From the NCBI RefSeq assembly GCF_016907815.1, contig NZ_JAFBCQ010000001.1, positions 2,666,001-2,730,000 on the forward strand: DNA of 64,000 nt, in the 5' to 3' direction. Within the stretch, counting starts at the first letter, position 1. Every line of letters starts with the position of its first letter. Source of the DNA: Microbacterium aurum (GTDB taxonomy: Bacteria; Actinomycetota; Actinomycetes; Actinomycetales; Microbacteriaceae). Below the pieces are notes generated by a model. It was not told where the DNA came from. It was given only the letters and a program-made list of their open reading frames with translations, and searched no databases. This document shows positions 18,458 through 27,802 of this stretch, one piece after another. A program made the translations under genes and the position numbers.

Positions 18458-18469
18458 CGCCGCGGCGGC

Positions 18470-18820
18470 TCAGGCCAGCGTCTGTGCGACGCGGCGGACC
18501 TCGCTCTTGCGCCCCTCGCGCAGGGCGTCGATCGGCGGACGCCCGATGGACTCCTCCGGTGCGAGCAGCCAGTCGATGACCTCGTCGTCGCTGAACCCGG
18601 CATCCTGCAGCACGATCACCGTGCCCCGCAGCGACGCCAGCGGGCGGCCGTCGAGGATGAACAGCGACGGCACCGCGAACGCGCCCTGGCGGCGCGAGCC
18701 GACCAGGTGCTTCTCGTCGAGCAGCCGGCGGATGCGGCCGAGCGGTTCGCCGAGCGTCTCGACGAGTTCGGGGAGGGTGAGCCAGTCGGTGGCGGCGGAT
18801 GCGGCGGTGTCGTCGGTCAC
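18470..18820 (-). CDS. Rv2175c-family DNA-binding protein
   Basis: 116 aa. A winged helix-turn-helix-like N-terminal half (WLTLPELVETLGEPLGRIRRLLDEKHL) and a C-terminal half with FILDGRPLASLRGTVIVLQDAGFSDDE and WLLAPEESIGRPPIDALREG, the Rv2175c family pattern. In M. tuberculosis Rv2175c is a substrate of kinase PknL, whose gene is adjacent. The N-terminal TDDTAASAAT could hold the phosphorylated threonine. A PASTA kinase lies 1.3 kb away here (20088-22025), so the pairing is probably conserved. It converges on the prenyl synthase gene. Confidence 0.85.
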   Translation of the reverse strand: MTDDTAASAATDWLTLPELVETLGEPLGRIRRLLDEKHLVGSRRQGAFAVPSLFILDGRPLASLRGTVIVLQDAGFSDDEVIDWLLAPEESIGRPPIDALREGRKSEVRRVAQTLA

Positions 18821-18987
18821 GGTTCCACTATTCCACTCTCGGGCTCGTCGTGCGCCGCGCGTGCGCCGCTCGTGCGGTGCCGGAGCGCGCTGAAATCACA
18901 TCCGTCACAGCAGTCACTTCTTATAACACTCGTTGACAGCAATTGACATCCGTGACACGGTAGCGGGGTCGAAGAAGGGGGTCCGCC

Positions 18988-20028
18988 TTGCGACTCGCAC
19001 ACCTCTCCGCCCGCCTCACCACCCCCGCCGCCATCGTCGGCTCGGTGGCGCTCACGCTGACCGCCGCGCCCGCGGCGGTCGCGACGGCCGCCGCGGGTGC
19101 GGACGCGCACGCGACGCAGCGACAACCGGCTGACCGCGCACTGCCACGCTCTGCCGCCGCGGCGTCCTTCCACGCCACTGGCGCCCGCGCCGTCGGCGCC
19201 GTCGGCGATGCCGCGACCTACACCGTGCAGTCCGGCGACACGCTGTGGGCGATCGCCCGCGCCCACGGCACGTCGGTCGCGGCGCTCCAGGAGGCGAACG
19301 GTCTCGGGGCGGCGACGCTGATTCGCCCGGGCCAGGTTCTCGCGCTTCCGGGAGCCGTCGCCGCAGCATCCCCCGCCGCACCCGCGCCCGCGCCGGCACC
19401 GGCACCGGCGACGACGCACACCATCGCCGCGGGCGACACCCTCTGGGCGATCGCGCGGGCCCACGACACGACCGTCGCGGCGCTCCTCGCCGCGAACGGA
19501 CTCGCCGACGGCGCCATCATCTACCCGGGCCAGACTCTCACGATCCCCACCGCGGCGCCGGCCGCGGCATCCGCCCCGGCCGCAGCCACCCCCGCGGACC
19601 CCGCGGCGGCGCCGACCGTCGTGCTCGACGCGGAGCAGCAGGAGAGCGCGCGGCTCATCATCCGGGTCGGTCGCAGCCTCGGCGTCTCCGACCGGGGCAT
19701 CGCCATCGCGCTGGCGACCGCGATGGTGGAGTCGTGGCTGCGCAACCTCGACTGGGGTGACCGCGATTCGCTGGGCCTGTTCCAGCAGCGTCCCAGCACC
19801 GGATGGGGAACGGAGGCCGAGGTCAGCGACCCCGCGCGTGCCGCGGCGGCCTTCTTCGGCGGCCCCGCCGACCCCAACGGAACACGCACGCGGGGCCTCC
19901 TCGACATCGCCGGGTGGGAGTCCATGGAGTTCGGCGCAGCCGCCCAGGCCGTGCAGATCTCGGCCTACCCGGAGCGGTACGCGCCCTGGGAGCCGCAGGC
20001 CTACGCCTGGCTCGCGGCGCTCGGTTGA
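18988..20028 (+). CDS. Secreted protein with two LysM domains and a lysozyme-like C-terminal domain
   Basis: 346 aa. An N-terminal signal peptide (about 1-35, ending ATAAAGADA) is followed by LysM 1 (about 74-118, YTVQSGDTLWAIARAHGTSV) and LysM 2 (about 139-184, HTIAAGDTLWAIARAHDTTV), separated by Ala/Pro linkers. The C-terminal domain (about 205-346) carries AMVESWLRNLDWGDRDSLGLFQQRPSTGWGT, a pattern of actinobacterial secreted lysozyme-fold proteins. It likely binds and remodels the cell wall. It is read from a TTG with a purine-rich AGAAGGGGG upstream. Two TTGACA motifs lie upstream (18933, 18943), but no convincing -10 was found. It sits between the Rv2175c-like gene and the kinase. Confidence 0.85.
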   Translation: MRLAHLSARLTTPAAIVGSVALTLTAAPAAVATAAAGADAHATQRQPADRALPRSAAAASFHATGARAVGAVGDAATYTVQSGDTLWAIARAHGTSVAALQEANGLGAATLIRPGQVLALPGAVAAASPAAPAPAPAPAPATTHTIAAGDTLWAIARAHDTTVAALLAANGLADGAIIYPGQTLTIPTAAPAAASAPAAATPADPAAAPTVVLDAEQQESARLIIRVGRSLGVSDRGIAIALATAMVESWLRNLDWGDRDSLGLFQQRPSTGWGTEAEVSDPARAAAAFFGGPADPNGTRTRGLLDIAGWESMEFGAAAQAVQISAYPERYAPWEPQAYAWLAALG

Positions 20029-20087
20029 TGCACGGCCGGGGTGAGGCGCTCCCGGCCGCGGCGACATCCGCTCCCTAGAATCACAGG

Positions 20088-22025
20088 GTGAGCACGAGCC
20101 AGCAGACCGACCCGCTGATCGGCCGTCTGGTCGACGGCCGGTACCGGGTGCGTGCTCGCATCGCCCGCGGCGGCATGGCGACGGTGTACGTCGCGACCGA
20201 TCTGCGGCTGGAGCGCCGCGTCGCCCTGAAGGTGATGCACAGCCACCTCTCCGACGACACCGTGTTCCAGAGCCGGTTCATCCAGGAGGCGCGCGCCGCC
20301 GCGCGGCTCGCCGACCCGCACGTCGTGAACGTGTTCGACCAGGGCCAGGACGGCGAGATGGCGTACCTCGTCATGGAGTACCTCCCCGGCATCACGATGC
20401 GCGAGCTGCTGCGCGAGCAGAAGCGGCTGTCGATCCCGCAGACGATCACGATCATGGATGCCGTGCTGTCAGGCCTCGCCGCCGCGCACCGAGCCGGCAT
20501 CGTGCACCGCGACGTCAAGCCTGAGAACGTGCTGCTCGCGGAGGACGGCCGCATCAAGATCGGCGACTTCGGCCTGGCCCGCGCGACGAGCGCGAACACC
20601 GCGACCGGGCAGATGCTGCTCGGCACGATCGCCTACCTCGCCCCCGAGCTCGTCACCCGCGGCACCGCCGACGCCCGCAGCGACATCTACGCGCTCGGCA
20701 TCATGCTCTACGAGATGCTCGTGGGCGAGCAGCCGTACAAGGGCGAGCAGCCCATGCAGATCGCCTACCAGCACGCGACCGACTCGGTCCCCCGCCCGAG
20801 CGCCCGCAACCCCGCCATCCCAGAGCAGCTCGACGAGCTCGTCATGTGGGCGACCGAGCGCAACCCCGACGACCGCCCGACCGATGCCCGGGTCATGCTC
20901 GACCGGCTGCGCGAGATCGAGAAGGACCTCGGAGTGTTCCCGCACGTCGTACGGGCGCCCGCTCCCGGTGTCATCGCGGTCGACGACGGGGTGGACTCGG
21001 GCGAGCTGACCAAGGTCATGCCCGGCACGTTCACCGCCCCGACCGTGACCGACCACGTTGACAACGCCACCCGCCTGCGGCGCCGCGCCCGCCGCAACAC
21101 CCGCAAGGGCGCGTGGCTGGTCGCCTTGGTGCTGCTGCTGACCGGGCTCGCAGGAGGCGCGGGCTGGTGGTTCGGCTCGGGGCCGGGGTCGCTCGTCATG
21201 GTGCCCGACGTCACCGGGAGCACGATCGAGGAGGCCACCGGCATCCTCGCCGAGCACGCGCTCGTCGCCGTGCCGGGCCAGGACTACAGCCGCGACGTCC
21301 CGCTCGGGCAGGCGATCCGCACCGATCCTGAAGCCGGCGCCCGCGTGGCCAAGGACGCGCAGGTGACGGTGGTCATCTCGCTCGGGCCCCAGTCGCACGA
21401 CATCCCGGCGCTGGCCGGGCAGACGCTGGATGCCGCGACGCAGACCCTGTCGGAGTTCTACATCACGGCATCCGGAGATCCCGCGCGGTTCTTCACCGAT
21501 GCGGCCGAGGGCACCGTCATCCGGGCGCTCGTGACGCCGCCCGGCGGCGGCGACGCCGTCGACTGCACGAATGGATGCACGGCGCTGGAGGGCTCGACCG
21601 TCACGTTCGACGTCTCGGCGGGACCCGTCCCGGACGTCGTCGGCGACACGCAGGATGCCGCCATCGCGGCGCTGGAGGCCGTCGGCTTGAAGGCGTCGGT
21701 GACGGAGGACTTCAGCGACGACGTCGAGGAGGGCCGGGTCATCAGCGTCGGGACGCGCGAGGACGGGGGGCCGTTCCAGCCGAACGACGCCGTCCCGCTC
21801 GTGGTGTCGAAGGGACCGCAGCTGTTCGACGTGCCGAACGTCGTCGGCATGACCCGCGACAAGGCCAAGAGCACGCTCGAGGCGGCGGGGTTCAAGGTCA
21901 GCGGCATCGTGTTCCCGTGGAACATCGCCGTCAACGACCTCACCGAGGTGGTGTCGCAGAACCCTGCCTCCGGCTCCTACCGTAAGGGCACGACCGTCGA
22001 GATCTCCCTCGACGTCCGCCAGTAG
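20088..22025 (+). CDS. pknL: Transmembrane PASTA Ser/Thr kinase, PknL-like
   Basis: 645 aa. Kinase domain at about 18-280: glycine loop IARGGMATVY, VALKVM lysine, HRDVKPENVLL, DFGLARATS, LAPE. One membrane helix (about 345-367) follows a basic juxtamembrane stretch. Four PASTA repeats end the protein (VPDVTGSTIEEA, IPALAGQTLDAA, VPDVVGDTQDAA, VPNVVGMTRDKA). The external PASTA domains sense muropeptides or lipid II. The neighbours (Rv2175c-like, LysM, and class II aroG downstream) match the M. tuberculosis pknL locus. The GTG start is at 20088. Four PASTA repeats would also fit a PknB-like kinase; the locus favours PknL. Confidence 0.92.
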   Translation: MSTSQQTDPLIGRLVDGRYRVRARIARGGMATVYVATDLRLERRVALKVMHSHLSDDTVFQSRFIQEARAAARLADPHVVNVFDQGQDGEMAYLVMEYLPGITMRELLREQKRLSIPQTITIMDAVLSGLAAAHRAGIVHRDVKPENVLLAEDGRIKIGDFGLARATSANTATGQMLLGTIAYLAPELVTRGTADARSDIYALGIMLYEMLVGEQPYKGEQPMQIAYQHATDSVPRPSARNPAIPEQLDELVMWATERNPDDRPTDARVMLDRLREIEKDLGVFPHVVRAPAPGVIAVDDGVDSGELTKVMPGTFTAPTVTDHVDNATRLRRRARRNTRKGAWLVALVLLLTGLAGGAGWWFGSGPGSLVMVPDVTGSTIEEATGILAEHALVAVPGQDYSRDVPLGQAIRTDPEAGARVAKDAQVTVVISLGPQSHDIPALAGQTLDAATQTLSEFYITASGDPARFFTDAAEGTVIRALVTPPGGGDAVDCTNGCTALEGSTVTFDVSAGPVPDVVGDTQDAAIAALEAVGLKASVTEDFSDDVEEGRVISVGTREDGGPFQPNDAVPLVVSKGPQLFDVPNVVGMTRDKAKSTLEAAGFKVSGIVFPWNIAVNDLTEVVSQNPASGSYRKGTTVEISLDVRQ

Positions 22026-22089
22026 GCCCGCCCCTGCCCGCGTGGGCTGACCGGTGGCTGACGCGCGCCGGCCACCCCGACGGCGCGGG

Positions 22090-23427
22090 TCAGCGCTTCT
22101 CGAGCTCCTCGGCGACGAGGAACGCGAGCTCGAGTGACTGCATGTGGTTCAGACGCGGGTCGCACAGGCTCTCGTAGCGCGTCGCGAGGGTGGCCTCGTC
22201 GATCTGCTCGCTGCCGCCCAGGCACTCCGTGACGTCGTCGCCGGTGAGCTCGACGTGGATGCCGCCGGGGAACGTCCCCACGGCGCGATGCGCCTCGAAG
22301 AAGCCGCGCACCTCGTCCACGACGTCGTCGAAGCGACGGGTCTTGTAGCCCGTCGGCGTCGTGATGCCGTTGCCGTGCATGGGGTCGGTGACCCAGAGCG
22401 GCGTCGCCCCGGCATCCTTCACGGCCTCCAGCAGCGGCGGCAGCGCGTCGCGGATCTTGCCGGCCCCCATGCGCGTGATGAAGGTCAGGCGGCCGGGCTC
22501 GCGCTCGGGGTCGAGCTTGTCGATCAGCGCGAGCGCGGTGTCGGTTGACGTGGACGGGCCGAGCTTGACGCCGATCGGGTTCCGGATCTTGGAGAAGTAG
22601 TCCACGTGCGCGCCGTCGAGCTCGCGCGTGCGCTCCCCGATCCACAGGAAGTGGGCCGAGGTGTTGTACGGCGTGAGCGTGCGGGAGTCGATCCGGGTCA
22701 TCGGCCGCTCGTAGTCCATCAGCAGGCCCTCGTGGCCGGTGTAGAACTCGACGCGCTTGAGCTCATCGAAGTCCGCTCCGGCGGCCTCCATGAACTTGAT
22801 GGCGCGGTCGATCTCGGTCGCGAGGCGCTCGTACTGCTGGTTGGCGGGGTTCTGCGCGAAGCCCTTGTTCCAGGAGTGCACCTCGCGGAGGTCCGCGAAT
22901 CCGCCCTGTGTGAAGGCGCGGATGAGATTGATGGTGGATGCCGCGGTGTGGTACCCCTTCAGCAGCCGCTGCGGGTCGGCGGTACGCGACGCCTCGGTGA
23001 AGTCGTAGCCGTTGACGATGTCCCCGCGGTAGGCGGGCAGGGTCACATCGCCGCGGGTCTCGGTGTCGCTCGAGCGGGGCTTGGCGAACTGCCCGGCCAT
23101 GCGGCCCATCTTCACGACCGGCATCGACGCGCCGTAGGTGAGGACGACGGCCATCTGCAGCACGGTCTTGATGCGGTTGCGGATCTGCTCGGCGGTGGCG
23201 CCGGCGAACGTCTCGGCGCAGTCGCCGCCCTGCAGCAGGAACGCCTGCCCGGCCGCGGCGCGCGCGAGCCGCTCGCGCAGGTTGTCCACCTCGCCGGCGA
23301 ACACCAGCGGCGGCAGGGTCGCGAGCTCGTCCGAAACGGCGGCGACGGCATCCGCGTCGGGCCAGGACGGCTGCTGCTTGATCGGGAGCGAGCGCCAGTG
23401 ATCCAGGTCGGCGTGCAGGGAGGGCAT
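22090..23427 (-). CDS. aroG: Class II DAHP synthase
   Basis: 445 aa. It condenses phosphoenolpyruvate and erythrose 4-phosphate, the first shikimate step. Plant/actinobacterial class II type: QPSWPDADAV near the N terminus, the metal-binding GGDCAETF, KMGRMAGQFAKPRS, GDIVNGYDF, and the C-terminal GDDVTECLGGS. It converges on the kinase gene. The M. tuberculosis orthologue Rv2178c lies in the same neighbourhood. Confidence 0.96.
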   Translation of the reverse strand: MPSLHADLDHWRSLPIKQQPSWPDADAVAAVSDELATLPPLVFAGEVDNLRERLARAAAGQAFLLQGGDCAETFAGATAEQIRNRIKTVLQMAVVLTYGASMPVVKMGRMAGQFAKPRSSDTETRGDVTLPAYRGDIVNGYDFTEASRTADPQRLLKGYHTAASTINLIRAFTQGGFADLREVHSWNKGFAQNPANQQYERLATEIDRAIKFMEAAGADFDELKRVEFYTGHEGLLMDYERPMTRIDSRTLTPYNTSAHFLWIGERTRELDGAHVDYFSKIRNPIGVKLGPSTSTDTALALIDKLDPEREPGRLTFITRMGAGKIRDALPPLLEAVKDAGATPLWVTDPMHGNGITTPTGYKTRRFDDVVDEVRGFFEAHRAVGTFPGGIHVELTGDDVTECLGGSEQIDEATLATRYESLCDPRLNHMQSLELAFLVAEELEKR

Positions 23428-23539
23428 CCGCTCAGTCTAGTGGCGCGCGGTAACCCCCGATCGCCGGGTTGCGGTGACCCCGATCGCCGGGTCGGGTGCC
23501 GGGTCGGACGCGCGTCTCGTGCGCATCCGATGCCGCGGA

Positions 23540-24220
23540 TCAGGCCTTCGCGCGGTCCTTCACGGTCGAGGCGTAGACGTCGTCGTACTGCTGCTCGCCG
23601 AGGCGCTGCAGCGCGACCATGATCTCGTCGGTGACCGACCGCAGCACGTAGCGGTCGGACTCCATCCCCTGAAAGCGCGAGAAGTCCAGCGGCTCGCCGA
23701 TGATCATGCCGACGCGGCCGATCCGCGGGATCGACCGGCCGATCGGCATGATGTCGTCGGTGCCGACCATGACGACCGGGATCACCGGCACACGGGCTTC
23801 CAGCGCCATGCGCGCGAGGCCCGTGCGGCCGCGGTAGAGCTTGCCGTCGGGGCTGCGCGTGCCCTCCGGGTAGATGCCGAGCAGGTCGCCGCGGCCGAGC
23901 ACCTGCAGCCCGGTGTTGAGCGAGTCCTCCGAGGCTTTGCCGCCGGTGCGGTCGATGGGGATCTGTCCCGTCGCCTTCATGAACATGCGCGTCGCCCAGC
24001 CCTTCACCCCCTTGCCGGTGAAGTAATCGCTCTTGGCGAGGAAGCTCATCGGCCGGTCGATCATCAGCGGCAGGAAGATCGAGTCGCTGACCGAGAGGTG
24101 GTTCGAGGCGAGGATCGCCGCTCCGGATGCCGGGACGTTGCCGCGTCCGACGATCCATGGGCGGAAGATGGCCTTCACGATCGGACCGATCACGATGTAC
24201 TTCATGAACCAGTAGAACAT
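23540..24220 (-). CDS. plsC: 1-acyl-glycerol-3-phosphate acyltransferase (PlsC family)
   Basis: 226 aa. It acylates lysophosphatidate in membrane lipid synthesis. The catalytic HX4D is NHLSVSD, followed by GQIPIDRTGG, the acceptor motif GIYPEGTRSPDGKLYRGRTG and VPVIPVVMVGT. The N-terminal hydrophobic MFYWFMKYIVIGPIV is the membrane anchor. The ATG at 24220 has GGGGGAG upstream; the frame remains open further upstream only because it runs antisense-free through the glucokinase gene in another frame. It is 31 nt downstream of the glucokinase. Confidence 0.92.
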   Translation of the reverse strand: MFYWFMKYIVIGPIVKAIFRPWIVGRGNVPASGAAILASNHLSVSDSIFLPLMIDRPMSFLAKSDYFTGKGVKGWATRMFMKATGQIPIDRTGGKASEDSLNTGLQVLGRGDLLGIYPEGTRSPDGKLYRGRTGLARMALEARVPVIPVVMVGTDDIMPIGRSIPRIGRVGMIIGEPLDFSRFQGMESDRYVLRSVTDEIMVALQRLGEQQYDDVYASTVKDRAKA

Positions 24221-24251
24221 CAGACGCTCCCCCGCATCCCCCGCCGTCCGC

Positions 24252-25190
24252 TCACGCGCTGCGCAGTCCCGCCAGATCCGCGACGCCCACGAGACCGGCG
24301 TCGTTGCCGAGGCTGGCGGTGACGAAGCGCGCCGTGGGGCGGTCGCCGAAGCCGGGCAACGAGGTCTCGTAAGCGAGGCGGGTCGGCTCCAGCAGCACCT
24401 CGCCGAGGTCGGCGACGCCGCCGCCGATGACGTACAGCTCGGGGTCGAGCACGGCCTGGAACGCGCCGCAGGCCTCGCCGAGCGCCGTCGCGACGCGACG
24501 CACGGCCTCGAGCGCACCGGCATCCTCTTCGGCCAGCAGCATCGCGAGATCCGCCCCACGCACGACGCCGTCGGGCGCGCGGTGGGCGGCCAGACGCTCG
24601 CCGATGCCGCCAGCGTCGGCGATGTCGCTGAGCTCGCGCTGCAGGGCGCGGCCGGACGCATACTGCTCGAGGCATCCGTTCTGACCGCAGCCGCAGGGGC
24701 GGCCGCCGCGCACGAAGCGCAGGTGGCCGAGTTCGGCGGCGCTGCCGTTCGCGCCGATGAGCAGGGAGCCATCGGTGATGACCGCGCCGCCCACACCGGT
24801 GCCGAGGGTGACCATGACCATGTCGACCGAGCCGCGCCCGGCGCCGAAGCGGTACTCGCCCCAGCCGGCGGCGTTGGCGTCGTTCTCGAGGGTGACGGGG
24901 CGCCCGATGCGCTGCTCGAACTGCGCACGCAGCGGCACGTTGTTCCAGTCGATGTTGGGCGCGTGCAGCATGACCGAGCGCGTGCGGTCGATGAAGCCGG
25001 CCGCGGCGACGCCGACGGCGTGGACGTCGTGACGCGAGGCCAGCTCACGCACCATGTCGGCGACGGCATCCGCGAGCGCGCCGGTGTCGGTCGGGGTGGG
25101 AACGCGGAGCCGCTCGACGATGGTCCCGTCGGTGCCGACGACGCCTCCGGCGATCTTGGTTCCGCCGATGTCGATGCCGACGTTCAGCAC
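24252..25190 (-). CDS. glk: ROK-family glucokinase
   Basis: 312 aa. It phosphorylates glucose with ATP. The phosphate loop is NVGIDIGGTKIAGG, the sugar-binding motif LENDANAAGWGEY, GTGVGGAVI follows, and the ROK zinc cluster is CGCGQNGCLEQYASG. The GTG start at 25190 is preceded by GGGAG. The family includes other sugar kinases; glucokinase is the usual activity of this actinobacterial type. It is followed at 31 nt by plsC. Confidence 0.9.
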   Translation of the reverse strand: MLNVGIDIGGTKIAGGVVGTDGTIVERLRVPTPTDTGALADAVADMVRELASRHDVHAVGVAAAGFIDRTRSVMLHAPNIDWNNVPLRAQFEQRIGRPVTLENDANAAGWGEYRFGAGRGSVDMVMVTLGTGVGGAVITDGSLLIGANGSAAELGHLRFVRGGRPCGCGQNGCLEQYASGRALQRELSDIADAGGIGERLAAHRAPDGVVRGADLAMLLAEEDAGALEAVRRVATALGEACGAFQAVLDPELYVIGGGVADLGEVLLEPTRLAYETSLPGFGDRPTARFVTASLGNDAGLVGVADLAGLRSA

Positions 25191-25376
25191 GGCACTCCCT
25201 CCCGCCGTCCCGCACGGAACGGCATCCGAGAGTCTAGTGTGGAGGGCACAGTCCCACCGGGCGCGTGGACCGTGCATAGCCGTCCTCGCGCGCAGCAGGA
25301 CTGAGTGTCATCAACAGTTAGACTCGATGTCAGCCGTCATGCCCGACGCCACCCGGTACCGAAGGAGTTGCCGCCC

Positions 25377-27224
25377 ATGAGCGCCGTCCAGTTCGAAGTC
25401 CCCGCCGTGATCCCCGCAGACCCGCAGGCGAACATCGCCGACCTGCTCGTCGAGCGCGTCAAGGCGACCCCGTCGCTGCCGCTGTTCGCGGTGCCCGACA
25501 CCGCCGCGGGGGGCACCGGATGGCGGGACATCACCGCCGCGGAGTTCCAGCGCGAGGTCATCGCGCTGGCCAAGGGCTTCGCCGCCGCGGGCATCGCCCC
25601 CGGGGACAAGGTCGCGTTCATCGCGCGCACGACCTACGAGTGGACGCTGGTCGACTTCGCCCTCTTCTTCGCCGGGGCCGTCATGGTGCCGGTCTACGAG
25701 ACGAGCTCCGCGTCGCAGATCAGCTGGATCCTGTCGGACTCCGGCGCGATCGCGATCATCGCGGAGTCCGCCGAGCACGCCGCCCGCATCGCCGAGATCC
25801 GCTCCGAGGTGCCGCTGATCCGCGAGGTGTGGACGATGGCGTCCGGCGACCTCGACACCCTGCGCGCCGCCGGTGCCGAGATCGGCGACGACGAGATCGA
25901 ACGCCGTCGCAGCCTCGCCGTCGCGGCCGACATCGCCACGCTGATCTACACCTCCGGCTCGACCGGCCGACCCAAGGGCTGCGTCCTCACGCACCGCAAC
26001 TTCGTGGAGCTGTCCCGCAACTCGGCCAAGGCGCTCGAGGAGGTCGTGCAGACCCCCGGCGCGTCGACGCTGCTGTTCATCACGACGGCCCACGTGTTCG
26101 CACGGTTCATCTCCATCCTGAACGTCCACGCCGGCGTCAAGACCGGGCACCAGCCCGACACCAAGCAGCTGCTGCCCGCGCTGGGCTCGTTCAAGCCGAC
26201 GTTCCTGCTGGCCGTGCCGCGTGTGTTCGAGAAGGTCTACAACTCCGCCGAGCAGAAGGCCGAGGCCGGCGGCAAGGGCAAGATCTTCCGCGCCGCCGCC
26301 CACACCGCCATCGAGCACTCCCGCCTGCTGCAGGAGGGCAAGAAGGTGCCGCTGGGCACCCGCATCAAGTTCGCCCTGTTCGACAAGCTCGTCTACGGCA
26401 AGCTGCGCGAGGCCATGGGCGGCCACGTGACGTACGCCGTGTCGGGTTCGGCGCCACTGGGCCCGCGCCTCGGCCACTTCTTCCACAGCCTCGGCGTCAC
26501 GATCCTGGAGGGCTACGGCCTCACCGAGACGACGGCGCCGGCGACGGTGAACCTCGCGAAGAAGTCGAAGATCGGCACGGTGGGCCCGGTGCTTCCGGGT
26601 GTCGGCGTGCGCCTGGCCGAGGACGACGAGATCGAGGTCCGCGGCATCAACGTGTTCAAGGAGTACTGGCGCAACCCCGAGGCGACCGCCGCGGCGTTCG
26701 ACGGCGACTGGTTCCGCACCGGCGACATCGGCTCGTTCGACGACGAGGGCTTCCTGACGATCACCGGACGCAAGAAGGAGATCATCGTCACCGCGGCAGG
26801 CAAGAACGTGGCCCCGGCGGTGCTCGAGGACCCGATCCGGGCGAACCCGATCGTCGGCCAGGTCGTGGTCGTCGGCGACCAGAAGCCGTTCATCGCGGCG
26901 CTGATCACCCTCGACCCGGAGATGCTGCCGACGTGGCTCGCCAACAACGGCCTGCCCGGTGACATGTCGCTGAAGGATGCCGCCGCGAACCCGAAGGTGC
27001 GCGAAGAGGTGCAGCGGGCCATCGACATCGCGAACAAGAGCGTGTCGCGGGCGGAGTCGATCCGCAAGTTCACGATCCTCGACACCGAGTGGACCGAGGC
27101 CTCCGGCCACCTCACGCCGAAGCTCAGCATCAAGCGCAACGTCATCATGCAGGACTTCGCGGATGCCGTTGACGAGCTCTACAACGTGCCCGTCAACACC
27201 ACGAACGTCGCGCTCGGCGGCTGA
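25377..27224 (+). CDS. fadD: Long-chain fatty acid--CoA ligase (FadD15-like)
   Basis: 615 aa. It activates fatty acids via acyl-adenylates. ANL-superfamily motifs: LIYTSGSTGRPKGCVLTHRN, GYGLTETTAPATVN, DGDWFRTGDIGSFDDEGFLTITGRKKEIIVTAAGKNVAP, and a C-terminal lysine region LTPKLSIKRNVIM. The ATG at 25377 has GAAGGAG about 10 nt upstream. It is divergent from glk and convergent with def. An AMP-forming ligase of this type also lies near this cluster in M. tuberculosis (fadD15). Confidence 0.94.
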   Translation: MSAVQFEVPAVIPADPQANIADLLVERVKATPSLPLFAVPDTAAGGTGWRDITAAEFQREVIALAKGFAAAGIAPGDKVAFIARTTYEWTLVDFALFFAGAVMVPVYETSSASQISWILSDSGAIAIIAESAEHAARIAEIRSEVPLIREVWTMASGDLDTLRAAGAEIGDDEIERRRSLAVAADIATLIYTSGSTGRPKGCVLTHRNFVELSRNSAKALEEVVQTPGASTLLFITTAHVFARFISILNVHAGVKTGHQPDTKQLLPALGSFKPTFLLAVPRVFEKVYNSAEQKAEAGGKGKIFRAAAHTAIEHSRLLQEGKKVPLGTRIKFALFDKLVYGKLREAMGGHVTYAVSGSAPLGPRLGHFFHSLGVTILEGYGLTETTAPATVNLAKKSKIGTVGPVLPGVGVRLAEDDEIEVRGINVFKEYWRNPEATAAAFDGDWFRTGDIGSFDDEGFLTITGRKKEIIVTAAGKNVAPAVLEDPIRANPIVGQVVVVGDQKPFIAALITLDPEMLPTWLANNGLPGDMSLKDAAANPKVREEVQRAIDIANKSVSRAESIRKFTILDTEWTEASGHLTPKLSIKRNVIMQDFADAVDELYNVPVNTTNVALGG

Positions 27225-27310
27225 CCCCGCCCGCGGTGCCTGCCGCTGCGGCGCCGGCGCGACGTCGTCGGCGCCGGTGCGGCCGGGCGGCGGATCCACG
27301 CCGCCGCGAG

Positions 27311-27802
27311 TCAGAACCAGGAGCTCTCGCGGATGCGGCGCATCGCGATCTTGCGCTCGTCGGGGCTCAGCCGCGACAGGTACAGCATGCCGTCGAGGTG
27401 ATCCGTCTCGTGCTGCAGCGCCTGCGCCAGCAGCCCGTCGCCCTCCAGGACCACCTCGCGGCCCTCGAGATCCATGCCGACGACCTTCGCCCACGGGTGG
27501 CGGAGGGTCTCGTGCCACAGATCCGGAACCGACAGGCATCCCTCCCCCATCGGCACCGGGTCGCCCGCGACCTCCACCAGCACCGGGTTGAGGACGTAGC
27601 CGATGTCGCCGTCGATGTTGTAGCTGAACGCGCGCAGGCCCACGCCGATCTGCGGCGCCGCGACGCCGGCACGTCCCGGCAGCTCCACCGTGTCCAGGAG
27701 GTCCTGCACGAGGGCGCGGATGCCGTCGTCCACCACCTCGATGGGCGCGCACGGCTCCCGCAGCACAGGGTCGCCGAAGATCCGGATCGGACGGACCGCC
27801 AT
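27311..27802 (-). CDS. def: Peptide deformylase
   Basis: 163 aa. It removes the formyl group from nascent proteins. The three motifs are GVAAPQIGV, EGCLSVPD (metal cysteine) and QHETDHLDG (two metal histidines and the catalytic glutamate). The start overlaps the stop of the MinD-like gene by one base (TGATG), so the two are co-translated. Confidence 0.95.
   Translation of the reverse strand: MAVRPIRIFGDPVLREPCAPIEVVDDGIRALVQDLLDTVELPGRAGVAAPQIGVGLRAFSYNIDGDIGYVLNPVLVEVAGDPVPMGEGCLSVPDLWHETLRHPWAKVVGMDLEGREVVLEGDGLLAQALQHETDHLDGMLYLSRLSPDERKIAMRRIRESSWF

Noticed and set aside
18933..18966. Two TTGACA boxes upstream of the LysM gene as promoter
   Set aside because: No -10-like hexamer at a 16-18 bp distance; reported only as a note in the gene entry.
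23440..23500. CCCCGATCGCCGGGT twice upstream of aroG
   Set aside because: Only two short copies next to each other in GC-rich non-coding DNA; too little to call a regulatory element.
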